Shown: positions 1 through 8,824, counted from the stretch's first letter. The stretch is 64,000 nucleotides of DNA from Embleya hyalina (GCF_003967355.1 NZ_BIFH01000031.1:1-64000); one strand, 5' to 3'. A program made the numbers and translations. Notes: generated by a model from the sequence alone, not told the origin.

Positions 1-14
1 GTGCACCGACGCGG

Positions 15-300
15 CCAGTGCTCACGACACCCGGATTCCGGCGTTTCCGCAGGGCCCAGTGCTCACGATCAAGCGGAACCTACAGGGATTCCAGGATCCG
101 CGTTTCCGTTGACAAAGGAGGATGGAAATTGACAGTGGGTCGGCAAAACCTCGTCCGCGTCAACAATCGATCTCCCCACCTGCGTCAACGTCTCGGGGGA
201 CTGCGGCATCCTGCGGCGAGGCGGTGGGAGTGCGCGCTCCGGACCGACGGGGCGAGTGCGTGTTGAACGCGGATTCCGGTGTTTCCGCAGGAACCAGTGC
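15..300. repeat. Dispersed imperfect direct repeats at the left edge
   Basis: The block CCAGTGCTCACGA occurs at 15-27 and again at 56-68. The block GGATTCCGG-N-GTTTCCGCAG occurs at 33-52 and 271-290, followed each time by a CCAGTGC copy (56 and 294); a degenerate version lies at 86-108. The first two units are spaced 41 bases. I find no gene in 1-520, so this stretch appears to be noncoding repeat-bearing DNA. Spacing is too irregular and the units too few for CRISPR. Function unknown. Confidence 0.5.
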
Positions 301-520
301 GTTGAGGACCGCAGGGGGCTATGACGGCCTTGGCCGTCTACGACACCGCCCGGGATCAGACCCTGGCGATGCGTCGTTGCCGGTGGGGAAGCGGTATGAG
401 GTCCGACTCGGATAGTGCAAGCGGTCTGCGGAGTTCCCGGCTCTCCGCTTCGAGTGGATCGACAGCGCGAACGAGGCCGGGAGGCTCGCGGGGCGGTTCA
501 TGCGCGGTCGGTCCGGCCGG

Positions 521-988
521 TCAGTCACCAGTCCCCGGGATCGCCTGGGTGTTTACCCACACGTGCCGCAGATGGTTGCCGAGCGTATCGACGATGGCTT
601 CACGTCCGCGGAGGCAGGGAAGCGTGAAGTCCACGTCGCCGTAGCCGTTCTCGACTCCGTCCTCGCTGTTGAAGACGACACTCGCGACACCGGAGGGGAG
701 CAGCCCGAGGAACCACGTGCTCAACACCTCGGCAGCGGCGTGCACATCGCAGATGCGAATGCTCAACGACGACGGGTCGGGCGTGCATGAGCCCTCGAAC
801 TGCCAGGAGGCGATGGAGAACCCGAGATTCACCAGAGGCTCACCGTAGAGGCCCTCCCCGAGCCTCCAGTGGGCGCCGGACCGCGTTTCGAGGGCGACGA
901 CGACCCTGTCGAGGGCCAGGCCCCAGGGCTGATTCCGTGCCGGGGCGAGGAACCAGGCAGTGGCGTACCGCACGGGATCGGGCGTCAC
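521..988 (-). CDS. Conserved hypothetical protein, paralogue of 54495-54968
   Basis: A 155-residue protein of unknown function that starts at a GTG. Its best support is a clear paralogue at the other end of the window: both share an N-terminal ATxWxxAPxxxQPW-like segment, a central SIRICDxxAA-like segment, and the motif VVFN(S/T)EDGVENGY followed by DVDF, then a conserved DTLxxHLRHVW near the C-terminus. No signal peptide, membrane segment or known catalytic motif is visible. An open frame extends upstream, but conservation with the paralogue begins at the chosen GTG. Sequence-level evidence for coding is good; function is not recognised. Confidence 0.7.
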   Translation of the reverse strand: MTPDPVRYATAWFLAPARNQPWGLALDRVVVALETRSGAHWRLGEGLYGEPLVNLGFSIASWQFEGSCTPDPSSLSIRICDVHAAAEVLSTWFLGLLPSGVASVVFNSEDGVENGYGDVDFTLPCLRGREAIVDTLGNHLRHVWVNTQAIPGTGD

Positions 989-1077
989 GGTCTCGTCCGC
1001 TCGGTGTCGGCCGCGATCTCCGGGGCTCGGAGGGACGATGAGCGTCCTTTCCTCCGGGCACCGTGCCCGGCGGATAC

Positions 1078-1266
1078 TCACCGTCGTCGTGTCGGGGTCG
1101 CGGGCGGAAAGGTTACGAATCCGGGGGAGGGGCCGTCGTAGTAGTAGATCCTCGGTTGGTAGACGGAGTCGTCGGGGTCGGGTGCGGGATGATCGTCGCC
1201 GGAGCATCCCGCGAGGAAGACCACGGCGACCATCGCCGTCACGGCGAGCGTGCGGGGAATCGTCAC
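1078..1266 (-). CDS. Small putative lipoprotein
   Basis: A 62-residue protein with a classic lipoprotein signal: short basic N-terminus (MTIPRT), hydrophobic stretch AVTAMVAVVFLAGC and a lipobox LAGC with the acylatable Cys at residue 21. The rest is a short acidic, Pro- and Tyr-rich tail (DDHPAPDPDD, then IYYYDG) with no known domain. It probably sits on the outer face of the membrane. It lies 89 bases upstream of, and in the same direction as, the 521-988 gene, so the two could be co-transcribed. Too short for a family assignment. Confidence 0.6.
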   Translation of the reverse strand: MTIPRTLAVTAMVAVVFLAGCSGDDHPAPDPDDSVYQPRIYYYDGPSPGFVTFPPATPTRRR

Positions 1267-1476
1267 CCTGCGAGGCTACCGGCGGGCAACACACGCCACC
1301 GCAACGCACCTTGTGCGCCGTCGCCTCCGCGCATCACGTCCACACAGCAGGGACCGGTTTCATGCAAGGCGGGATCAAGCGGGCGCCGGCGGTGCCCGCC
1401 GGCCGGAAATCGTCCCTGCCTGTCGGTTGTGCGCCCTACAGTGCGAGGTTCCGCCACCGCACCCCGCCGCCGCACC

Positions 1477-1778
1477 GCCCACCCGACTCGACGCCGTCCA
1501 CACCGTCGCCTGCACGCGAGTCCACACCGGCGAGATCTACGCCGTGTTCACCCTCGACTCCCAGGCGCCCACCGTCGATGCCGAGTCCCTGAACGTCGTG
1601 GCCACCACCCGATGCGTCGCCCTGGCACGCGAGTTCATTCCCTCCTCCGGCGTCGCCCCGCAGCCCGGCGACGTGCGTTACCTCCTCCCCGATCACAGCA
1701 GTGGACCCGGGTGGGCACACGATCGCCTGTTACGCGCGGGACAGCGGACTGCGTTTGACACCTCGGTCCGAGAAGTGA
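1477..1778 (+). pseudogene. Septum-formation-domain protein remnant, frameshifted
   Basis: Translation from about 1477 gives a segment with VACTRVHTGEIYAVFTL, a later Cys in ATTRCVALAREFI and RYLLPDHS, which resembles the septum-formation domain of actinobacterial membrane proteins (two Cys, His-x-x-Glu-Val-like motif, YP/YLLP block). The expected end (TIACYARDSG) is present but in another frame (about 1712-1778), so a frameshift sits near 1700. No N-terminal membrane anchor is visible upstream. I read it as a broken fragment; the family match is by eye only. Confidence 0.4.
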
Positions 1779-2030
1779 GCACTCTCCACCTTGTGTATCC
1801 GCCGGTCGGTCGGTGCGTTCGCCCCTTGCGCCAAACCGAGTCGAGAAGGTGGCTCTGGCCGCCTGGCGGTGGAGCCGCGACGCATCCATACGGCGGCGTC
1901 TTCGTTGGGTGAACCACCATCGCGGCCCGGGTTATTTCGGGGATTCGCCGATGACGAGAGCCTGTTTCGGAGCCTACGGTCCCTGCACGAGCCGCAACCG
2001 CGGCCCGCACTACCGCCCGGGGAGCCGGCC

Positions 2031-2561
2031 ATGTCCACCAGCGAATCCAGTCACCTTGCCTCGTCGATCCTCGGTGAGGTCTTCCACGTCGCCTACGCGG
2101 TCGAAGACCTGGCCGGCGCCGCCGACGCACTGATCGCACTCGGCGGTGGAACCGTCACCGAGCCGGTTGCCATGGAGGCGCTGGTGGTGGCGCCCGCACT
2201 GTCCGCGGACCCTGTTCGGGTCGCCGGACGCCTGTGTTGGGTGCTGGGCTCCCAGCCGCCGATCGAGCTTTGGGAGGGCGACTCCGAGTCCCCTTGGGCC
2301 TGTCCGGCCGGCGGTATGCGGTTCCACCACATCGCCTACTACGTCGACGATCTGGACGAGGCCGCTCGCCGCCTGGAGGGGCAGGGGTTCGCTCTCGATC
2401 TGACGCCGTATCACGACGGCGAGGGCATTCTCGGCTTCGCCTACTTCCGCAGCGCGGGGGGCTTGCGCGTCGAGATCCAGCACATCGACGACAAGCCGGC
2501 CATGGATGCCTGGCTTCGGGGCGAGCCGCTGCGGGTGGGTTGGCTCGCCGAGCTTCGGTAG
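2031..2561 (+). CDS. VOC (glyoxalase/bleomycin-resistance) superfamily protein
   Basis: A 176-residue protein with two betaalphabetabetabeta-type modules: the first begins VFHVAYAVEDLAGAADAL, the second MRFHHIAYYVDDLDEAARRL and ends with GLRVEIQHID, the usual place of a metal-binding Glu. This is the layout of methylmalonyl-CoA-epimerase/glyoxalase-like metalloenzymes, whose substrates range from aldehydes to catechols and CoA esters. The ATG at 2031 follows a GGGGAG site. It lies 102 bases before the PucR regulator and faces the P450 catabolic block, so a role in that pathway is plausible but not shown. Confidence 0.75.
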   Translation: MSTSESSHLASSILGEVFHVAYAVEDLAGAADALIALGGGTVTEPVAMEALVVAPALSADPVRVAGRLCWVLGSQPPIELWEGDSESPWACPAGGMRFHHIAYYVDDLDEAARRLEGQGFALDLTPYHDGEGILGFAYFRSAGGLRVEIQHIDDKPAMDAWLRGEPLRVGWLAELR

Positions 2562-2663
2562 GCGGAGGGGTGGACGCGATGGACACTGCGGACGTCCCGA
2601 CGCACGTATCCGTCGCCTTCTCCTGCCGCGGCGGCACCGATGTGCCGCAATAAGCTGTGGATC

Positions 2664-3803
2664 ATGACGTCGGACCCCACCGCGATGAGCAGGTTGTGTG
2701 ACGCGGTCGCCCTGCGGCTCGAACACGAGGATCCCGATCTGACGGCCCGGATCCGTGTCGAGTTGCCCTCGTACGAGCACCTGCCGGAACTCGAACACCG
2801 GCGCACGGTACACGACCTCACCCGTCGCATGCTGGCCAGCATCGCGTCCGGACAGGGGCCGATAGCCGAACATCTCCAGTTCACGCGGCGCTCCGCGCTG
2901 CGGCGGACGCAGTTGGGCGTGTCCGCCTACGACGTGCTGGGTTCGTTCCACATCGTGCGTCGCGAGGTCTGGGCGGCACTGCGGTCCGCACCCGAGGCGA
3001 CCGACGAACTGCTGCTCCGGTTGGTCGAACCGCTCGGCCGGTGGACCGAGGCGATGAGTACGGCGGTCGTCGACGCGTTCGTCGCGGACGCGCCGGGTAC
3101 GGCCGTGCAGCATGCCGAACTGCGGCAGCGTTTCCTGAGCGAACTGGGCGATCGGTCCCTCGGGGAGCAGGTCATCGAGAGCGCGCGTGCGCTGGCGTTC
3201 GACGTGGAGGGGCGGTTCCAGGCGTTCTGCGCGGCCCGTGCGGCGTGGCCCCGGCCGGAGGTGGAGAACCTCCAGCGCGCGACCCGGCGACTGTCCGGTG
3301 TCGTGCATTGCGGAGTGCGTGGCGACGTCATGATCGCCATCGCGCAGGACTGCGACCCGGTGCTCGTGGTGCGCACCGTACACGGGATCGCCGGAGACCG
3401 GTCCGCCGTCGGGATCGGGTTGCCCCGTCGGGGCCTGGAGGGCGCGCATCTGAGCATCGTCGACGCCGAGCGCGCGTTGCGGACGGCGCGATTGTGGAAC
3501 GAGCCGTCGGTGCGTTTCTCGGATTCCTGGCTCGAGGCGACGTTGCTCGACAGTCGATCCCGGCTGATGCCGATCCTCGCCGACATCCAGCAGGCTCAGC
3601 GGGACCACCCCGACCTCGCCGCCGCCGTCCTGGCGTTCGCCGACTGCGGATTCTCCCTCGCCGACGCCGCCAGGCGACTCAATGTGCACCCGAACACGAT
3701 GGGCTACCGACTGACGCGCTGGCAGGAACTCACCGGCGCCGATCCTCGGACGTTCGCCGGGCTGGTTCGGTCGGTGATCGGCTGCCGGTCGGCGCCGCGG
3801 TAG
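2664..3803 (+). CDS. PucR-family transcriptional regulator
   Basis: A protein of 379 residues with a long N-terminal helical sensor region and, near the C-terminus, the PucR-type helix-turn-helix: FSLADAARRLNVHPNTMGYRL followed by RWQELTG. This is the HPNTxxYRL signature of CdaR/PucR regulators, which commonly sit next to and activate catabolic genes. The in-frame ATG at 2640 would add eight residues; neither has a strong ribosome site. It precedes the P450 gene by 193 bases on the same strand and is the most likely local regulator of the 4.0-8.7 kb block. Confidence 0.85.
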   Translation: MTSDPTAMSRLCDAVALRLEHEDPDLTARIRVELPSYEHLPELEHRRTVHDLTRRMLASIASGQGPIAEHLQFTRRSALRRTQLGVSAYDVLGSFHIVRREVWAALRSAPEATDELLLRLVEPLGRWTEAMSTAVVDAFVADAPGTAVQHAELRQRFLSELGDRSLGEQVIESARALAFDVEGRFQAFCAARAAWPRPEVENLQRATRRLSGVVHCGVRGDVMIAIAQDCDPVLVVRTVHGIAGDRSAVGIGLPRRGLEGAHLSIVDAERALRTARLWNEPSVRFSDSWLEATLLDSRSRLMPILADIQQAQRDHPDLAAAVLAFADCGFSLADAARRLNVHPNTMGYRLTRWQELTGADPRTFAGLVRSVIGCRSAPR

Positions 3804-3996
3804 GCCGCGGTACATGGTCGGCCGGGTCGGGGAACATCGAGGGCGTCGGGGGACGGAGCGGCTTGTGTAAAGCACAGGAAGCCGATGCTCAAGCTCATGT
3901 TTTCCCCAAAGACATGTTGGTTCGCGCGAACGTACCGTCGTGGCAGCAAGCAGAGATGTCACCATCCGCGACGGCAACGACTCGACGAGGAGCCCC

Positions 3997-5211
3997 ATGT
4001 CCGCCCTGGAGTATCTGAGCCTTGGTGATCCCACGATTCGCGCGGATCGTTTCGCCACCTACCGGCGACTGCGGGACGACAACCCCATTGCCCGGGTCGA
4101 GCCCGACGGCGCGAGAGTCGTTCTGACCCGCTACGCCGACGTCGAGCGCATCTTCAAGGATCCATTGATGCGGGTGCAGCCGAAGGCCGGCGAGTATCCG
4201 GCCGACATCGGTTCCGGCCCCGGCGCCACCTTCCACAAACTGTCGCTGCCGGACATGGACCCGCCGACGCACACGCGGCTGCGCAAACTCGTCTCGCCCG
4301 CGTTCGCGCCGCGGGCGCTGGCCCACATGCGTTCGTGGGTCGAGCGGATCATCACCGACAACGTCGAAGCCCTTGCCGACGTCGACGGCGAAGTCGACTT
4401 CGTCGAGCATTTCGGTATGCGCGTGCCTGCGGAGATCGCCTGTCGTCTGCTGCACGCGCCCGCCGCCGACGCGGCGACGGTACTGCGGCGGATGCCCGCG
4501 CTCAACCCCGTCCTGACCCACACGCCCCTCACCCCGAGGCAGCTTGCCGCGGCCGACGAGGCCGCGCAGTTCTACTTCGACTACATCGGCGAGATCGTCG
4601 ACTCGAAGCGTGGAAAGCTCGGTCCCGAGGATCCGGTCGGTGCCCTGATGCTGGCCGAGGAGGAGGGCGGACGGCTCAGCCGGGACGAACTGATCGTGAC
4701 GCTCGTCGGATTCTTCATCGCCAGTTACCACACCACGATGGTGGCGATGACCAACGCCGTCCACGCGCTGCTGTCCCATCCCGACCAGATGCGTCTGCTC
4801 GCGGACGACCCGGACCTGGCGCCGGCGGCATGGGAAGAAGTGCTGCGCTGGCAGTCGCCGGTGCACTTCATCTCCCGCTACGCCGGCTACGACTTCGAGC
4901 TCCACGGCGCGACCATCACCGAGGGCACCCAGCTCATGCTCGGGCTCGCGGCGGCCAATCGCGACGAACGCCGCTTCACCGACCCGGACACCTTCGACAT
5001 TCGACGCGCCAACAATCGGCACTTGGCGTTCACCGCGGGCGGGCACTACTGCATCGGCGCGCCACTGTCCCGCCTCGAGGGCGACATCCTCCTGCGACTC
5101 CTGCCGCAGCGCCTGCCCGCGATGACGCTCACCGATTCCAACCCCCCGTGGAACGACGAACTCGTGTTCCCCTCGATGACCGCGCTGAAGGTCGCGCCGA
5201 AGGGGATGTAG
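3997..5211 (+). CDS. Cytochrome P450
   Basis: A 404-residue soluble bacterial-type P450. Visible hallmarks are the C-helix region DPPTHTRLRKLVSPAF (residues 89-104), ExxR as EVLR (281-284) and the heme loop FTAGGHYCIG with Cys352. The I-helix reads ASYHTT (242-247) where most P450s have (A/G)Gx(D/E)T(T/S): the Gly is Ser and the acidic proton-relay residue is His. The ATG at 3997 has GAGGAG upstream, better than an earlier ATG at 3940. Its redox partners are encoded at 7086 and 7397 in the same run of genes. Substrate unknown; the neighbours suggest an aromatic or cyclic compound. Confidence 0.93.
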   Translation: MSALEYLSLGDPTIRADRFATYRRLRDDNPIARVEPDGARVVLTRYADVERIFKDPLMRVQPKAGEYPADIGSGPGATFHKLSLPDMDPPTHTRLRKLVSPAFAPRALAHMRSWVERIITDNVEALADVDGEVDFVEHFGMRVPAEIACRLLHAPAADAATVLRRMPALNPVLTHTPLTPRQLAAADEAAQFYFDYIGEIVDSKRGKLGPEDPVGALMLAEEEGGRLSRDELIVTLVGFFIASYHTTMVAMTNAVHALLSHPDQMRLLADDPDLAPAAWEEVLRWQSPVHFISRYAGYDFELHGATITEGTQLMLGLAAANRDERRFTDPDTFDIRRANNRHLAFTAGGHYCIGAPLSRLEGDILLRLLPQRLPAMTLTDSNPPWNDELVFPSMTALKVAPKGM

Positions 5212-5214
5212 GCG

Positions 5215-6057
5215 ATGACCGAAGGAAGGTGGCCCGGCGAGCGCCGAGCCGCGGCTTGCGTCACGTTCGACCACCTCGGCGAGGCCGCCGAGCTGGGGAT
5301 GCAATCCTGGCCCGCCGACGTCCCGGTCGGCTGTCACCACAGTGTGTCCGTCGAACTCCCGAACGTCTTGGCGATGCTGCGCGATCGGCCGGTGCGGTCG
5401 ACGTTCTACGTCGAGGCGTGGAACATCGACGTCTACCCGGACGCCGTGCGGTCCATCGCGGACGCCGGACACGACGTGGGGTGGCACGGTTGGTTGCACG
5501 AACCGTGGTCCCGAACGGGCGAAGTCGCCCTGCGCGCGGCCCTGGACCGCAGCTTCGACCGGTACGACCGACTGGGAATCCGGCCGATCGCGGCGCGCCC
5601 TCCCGGCGGCCTCCTCGGCGACCACTCACCGGCGCTGCTGCGCGAGTACGGGTTCGAACTCGCCTCGTTGGCCGGCGACGTCCACGGTGTCCAGGACGGG
5701 TTGGCCCTGCTGCCGTACCCGTGGGTGGGCGTCGACGGCGCCTACTACATCCCCGGCTTCACCCGGCTGCGCAAGGTGGAGCCGGGTGACCACCCGGTCG
5801 GGCCGGACGTCCTGCTGCGCGCACATGAGCAGACGCTCGAGGAGGCCGTCGAGGCCGGCGGCTTCGCGTCGTACGTGTTCCACGTGTGTTGGCAGGACAC
5901 CCCGGACAAGGTCGCCGCCATCGGCGCCCTGATGGATCGACTCGACGCCGACGACCGCGTGTGGCACGCCCGGTCGACCGAGATCGCACGGTGGATGCGG
6001 GCGCACCCCGAACACTTCGCGGAGGCCGTGCACGTCGACGCGCCTCCCGCGTGGTGA
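5215..6057 (+). CDS. NodB/PuuE-type polysaccharide-deacetylase-family protein
   Basis: A 280-residue protein with the NodB-fold motifs: CVTFDHLG near residue 17 (usual TFDD, here Asp then His), HDVGWHGWLHEPW (metal-ligand His pair) and ARPPGG. These are closer to the PuuE-like (cofactor-independent allantoinase) and amide-hydrolase branch than to secreted chitin deacetylases, and there is no signal peptide, so it probably acts in the cytoplasm on a small C-N bond. It starts three bases after the P450 stop, so the two are co-translated. The combination with P450 and an FAH-family enzyme argues for a catabolic role. Confidence 0.8.
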   Translation: MTEGRWPGERRAAACVTFDHLGEAAELGMQSWPADVPVGCHHSVSVELPNVLAMLRDRPVRSTFYVEAWNIDVYPDAVRSIADAGHDVGWHGWLHEPWSRTGEVALRAALDRSFDRYDRLGIRPIAARPPGGLLGDHSPALLREYGFELASLAGDVHGVQDGLALLPYPWVGVDGAYYIPGFTRLRKVEPGDHPVGPDVLLRAHEQTLEEAVEAGGFASYVFHVCWQDTPDKVAAIGALMDRLDADDRVWHARSTEIARWMRAHPEHFAEAVHVDAPPAW

Positions 6058-6089
6058 CGCCGCCATCCCCCCGTCAGACATTCCCCCTT

Positions 6090-6119
6090 TGGAGACGACA
6101 TGCCTGGAGACGACATGCG
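6090..6119 (+). repeat. 15-base tandem duplication of ribosome site plus start codon
   Basis: TGGAGACGACATGC occurs twice in tandem (6090-6103 and 6105-6118; 14 of 15 bases identical per unit). Each unit carries its own GGAG and ATG in the same frame, so the FAH-family gene has two equally spaced start sites at 6100 and 6115, five codons apart. Confidence 0.8.
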
Positions 6120-7089
6120 TATCGTCAGCTTCGGCGGACCCGGCGGCGAACAGCCGGGCGTGCTGGTCGACGATCACACGATCCTGCCCCTGGCACCGGT
6201 TCTCGCGCCGTTCGGGCTCCCCTGCACGGACACCGCGCAGATACTCGCGCTGTGGCCGACGATCCGCCCCATCGTGGAAGCAACACTGCACGATACGCGT
6301 CACCACATCGCCCGCGCGGGCGTGCGTCTGGGGCCGCCGGTTCCGCGCCCCGGCAAGGTGCTCGCCGTCGGGTTCAACTACCCCTTGCACTCCAACGCCG
6401 TACTCGGGGACGTCACCCCGCCCACCGAGCCCGTCCTGTTCGTCAAGCTGCCCGGCAGCGTGTGCGGACCGTACGACCCGCTGATCAAGCCGCCCGAGAC
6501 GAAGGCACTCGACTACGAGCTCGAACTGGCCGTGGTGATCGGCCGGGCCGGGCGGCGGATCGCTCCCGCCGACGCCCTTGACCACGTCGCCGGTTACATG
6601 ATCGCCAACGACGTCACCGCGCGGGACGTGGCGCTGGGCGCCGGAATCGGCTCGCCCCTGCAGATGCAACTCGTCCGCGGCAAGGGATTCCCGTCTTTCT
6701 GCGCCACCGGACCCTGGTTGCTCATGCGCGACGAGCGCGACGAGCGCGGTGAGCGCGGCGAACGCCTCGACGCGGAGCCGCGACGCCTGAAGCTTTCCGT
6801 CAACGGCCAGGCCCGCCAGGACGGTTGGAGCAGTGACATGCTCTTCGACATACCGACCCTCATCGCGTCGATCAGCAGCACCACAGACCTGCTCCCCGGC
6901 GACGTGATCCTCACCGGCACCCCGAGCGGCTGCGGATTCGAACTCGACCCGCCGGCCTACCTCGTCGACGGCGACGAGATCCGCGGCACCATCACCGGAC
7001 TCGGCGAACAACACCAGTGGGTCATGGACGAAGTCACCACCCACTACGAAATTCCCGTCACCCCCACCACCGTTCGGACAGCGTCATGA
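6100..7089 (+). CDS. Fumarylacetoacetate hydrolase (FAH) family protein
   Basis: A 329-residue protein (324 from the second start). The C-terminal FAH fold is recognised by LAVGFNYPLHSNAV, LFVKLPGS, LDYELELAVVIGRAGR with the metal-binding Glu residues, MIANDVTARD and the late LTGTPSGCGFELDPP. Family members hydrolyse or decarboxylate ring-cleavage products such as acylpyruvates and hydroxymuconates. An unusual in-frame insertion of acidic-basic triplets (DERDERGERGER, encoded by 9-base repeats around 6730-6767) sits in the middle. It is followed by ferredoxin with an ATGA overlap. Substrate is not predictable from the sequence. Confidence 0.88.
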   Translation: MPGDDMRIVSFGGPGGEQPGVLVDDHTILPLAPVLAPFGLPCTDTAQILALWPTIRPIVEATLHDTRHHIARAGVRLGPPVPRPGKVLAVGFNYPLHSNAVLGDVTPPTEPVLFVKLPGSVCGPYDPLIKPPETKALDYELELAVVIGRAGRRIAPADALDHVAGYMIANDVTARDVALGAGIGSPLQMQLVRGKGFPSFCATGPWLLMRDERDERGERGERLDAEPRRLKLSVNGQARQDGWSSDMLFDIPTLIASISSTTDLLPGDVILTGTPSGCGFELDPPAYLVDGDEIRGTITGLGEQHQWVMDEVTTHYEIPVTPTTVRTAS

Positions 7090-7400
7090 CGAAGATCGAC
7101 TACATCCAATCGGACGGTACCCGCATCACCGTCGACGCGGCCCCCGGCGACACCGTCATGTCGGCCGCCATCGCCGCCGACGTGGACGGGATCGTCGGCG
7201 AATGCGGCGGCAACATGATGTGCGCGACCTGTCACGTCTACGTCGACGAGGCGCCGGCCGCGCGGCTCCCGGCCATGACCGACGACGAGGATCAGATGCT
7301 CGCCTGCACCGAGGCGCCGCGCACCGCCCTCAGCCGACTGGGATGCCAACTCCCCACCGACGAGCCGATGGTCGTCACCGTACCGGGGATCCCGACATGA
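7086..7400 (+). CDS. [2Fe-2S] ferredoxin, putidaredoxin/adrenodoxin type
   Basis: A 104-residue ferredoxin with cluster ligands C40, C46, C49 and C87, i.e. C-x5-C-x2-C-x37-C (GECGGNMMCATCHVYV and RLGCQL), the spacing of putidaredoxin-like P450 partners. The ATG overlaps the FAH stop (ATGA) and its own stop overlaps the reductase start, so it is translationally coupled on both sides. It should pass electrons from the reductase to the P450 at 3997. Confidence 0.93.
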   Translation: MTKIDYIQSDGTRITVDAAPGDTVMSAAIAADVDGIVGECGGNMMCATCHVYVDEAPAARLPAMTDDEDQMLACTEAPRTALSRLGCQLPTDEPMVVTVPGIPT

Positions 7401-8701
7401 AACCCGACACCACCGTCGTGATCGTCGGCGCGGGCCAGGGCGGCTTCCAGGTCGCGGCATCGCTGCGCGAACGCGGACACGCCGGCCCCGTCGTCCTCGT
7501 CGGTGACGAACCGGGCCTGCCCTACCAACGGCCGCCCCTGTCCAAGAACTTCCTGCTGCACGCCGAGACGCAGACCGAGTTGCGCCCCCGCTCGTTCTAC
7601 GAGCGCCGCGACATCGAACTGCGCCACGCGCGCGTCGGCTCCATCGACCGGTTCGGCCGGCGGGTGCGACTGGCCGACGGACACACCCTGGCGTACGACC
7701 ATCTCGTCCTGGCCACGGGAGCCCGCAACCGCACCCCGCCCATCGAGGGCGTCACCCTGGACGGGGTCGTCCAGGTCCGCACCCGAGACGACGCGGAACG
7801 CCTGCGCGCCCGCCTGTCGGCCGCCTCGCACCTGGCGATCATCGGTGCCGGGTTCATCGGCATGGAAGTGGCGGCCGTCGGGGCGAGGACGGGAATCACG
7901 ACCACCGTCATCGAGGCGCTGCACCGCCCGATGGCCCGGTCGGTGTCCGTGGCGACCTCGACACACATCGCCGACCTGCACCGCGCGCAGGGCACGACGC
8001 TGCGCATGGGACGCACCGTCGTACGCCTGGACGGCGACGACACCGGAGCCGTCACCGGCGTCCGCCTCCACGACGGCACGCTCGTGCCGGCGGACCTCGT
8101 GGTCGTCGGGGTCGGCGTGGCACCCGCCGTGGAGCTGGCGACCGACGCCGGCATCGACGTCGGGGACGGCATCCGGGTCGACGCCCACCTGGCCACCAGC
8201 GATCCGCACGTGTCCGCCATCGGCGACTGCGCCGAATTCCCCAACACCCACACCGGAACCCGAACCCGACTCGAGTCGATCCAGAACGCCGTCGACCAGG
8301 CCCGCTGCCTCGCCGCCCGCTTGACGGGTACACCCGCCCCCTACACGGCCGTTCCCTGGTTCTGGACCGAACAGTTCTCCACGAAACTGCAGATCGCCGG
8401 CATCGGGCAGGGCCACGACGACAGCACCGTCCTCGGTGACCCGGCGACCGGATCGTTCTCCACCCTGTTGTTCAAGGACGAACTCCTCACCGCCGTCGAG
8501 TCGGTCAACGCACCGGCGGACCACACCGCGGCTCGCCGCATCCTCGCCTTCGACCGGCCGTTGCGCCGCGAGGAGACGGCCGTCGACGGATTCTCGCTCG
8601 CCCAATGGGCCGGCGGCCGACAGCGCCGCGGCCAGGACCGCACTGTGGCGCCGCAGGACGCGGTCGACGCCCGGCTCGGCCACACCGCCGACGTCCACTG
8701 A
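7397..8701 (+). CDS. FAD-dependent NAD(P)H-ferredoxin reductase
   Basis: A 434-residue reductase of the putidaredoxin-reductase class. It has an N-terminal FAD Rossmann motif VGAGQGGFQVA, the RPPLSK segment, LATGARNR, a second dinucleotide motif IGAGFIGMEVA for NAD(P)H, and the FAD-contact AIGDCAEF. It completes a class I P450 electron chain with the adjacent ferredoxin, with an ATGA overlap. The C-terminal 35 residues are extra and Arg/Asp-rich with no visible motif. Confidence 0.93.
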   Translation: MKPDTTVVIVGAGQGGFQVAASLRERGHAGPVVLVGDEPGLPYQRPPLSKNFLLHAETQTELRPRSFYERRDIELRHARVGSIDRFGRRVRLADGHTLAYDHLVLATGARNRTPPIEGVTLDGVVQVRTRDDAERLRARLSAASHLAIIGAGFIGMEVAAVGARTGITTTVIEALHRPMARSVSVATSTHIADLHRAQGTTLRMGRTVVRLDGDDTGAVTGVRLHDGTLVPADLVVVGVGVAPAVELATDAGIDVGDGIRVDAHLATSDPHVSAIGDCAEFPNTHTGTRTRLESIQNAVDQARCLAARLTGTPAPYTAVPWFWTEQFSTKLQIAGIGQGHDDSTVLGDPATGSFSTLLFKDELLTAVESVNAPADHTAARRILAFDRPLRREETAVDGFSLAQWAGGRQRRGQDRTVAPQDAVDARLGHTADVH

Positions 8702-8824
8702 GCGAGTCGGGCGGGGGAGCCGCCACGGCACACCCACAACACCACGCACGCGCGCCGTGAATCGGCCCGACGCGCGGGGAGCCTTCACGTTCCTCGCCGG
8801 GCCCGTTCACGGATCACACGTCCA

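Noticed and set aside
15..300. A CRISPR array
   Set aside because: Only two to three imperfect copies, unequal spacing and no cas genes.
3895..5625. Long minus-strand frame opposite the P450 and deacetylase genes
   Set aside because: It is a mirror of strong + strand genes in GC-rich DNA; its translation has no domain.
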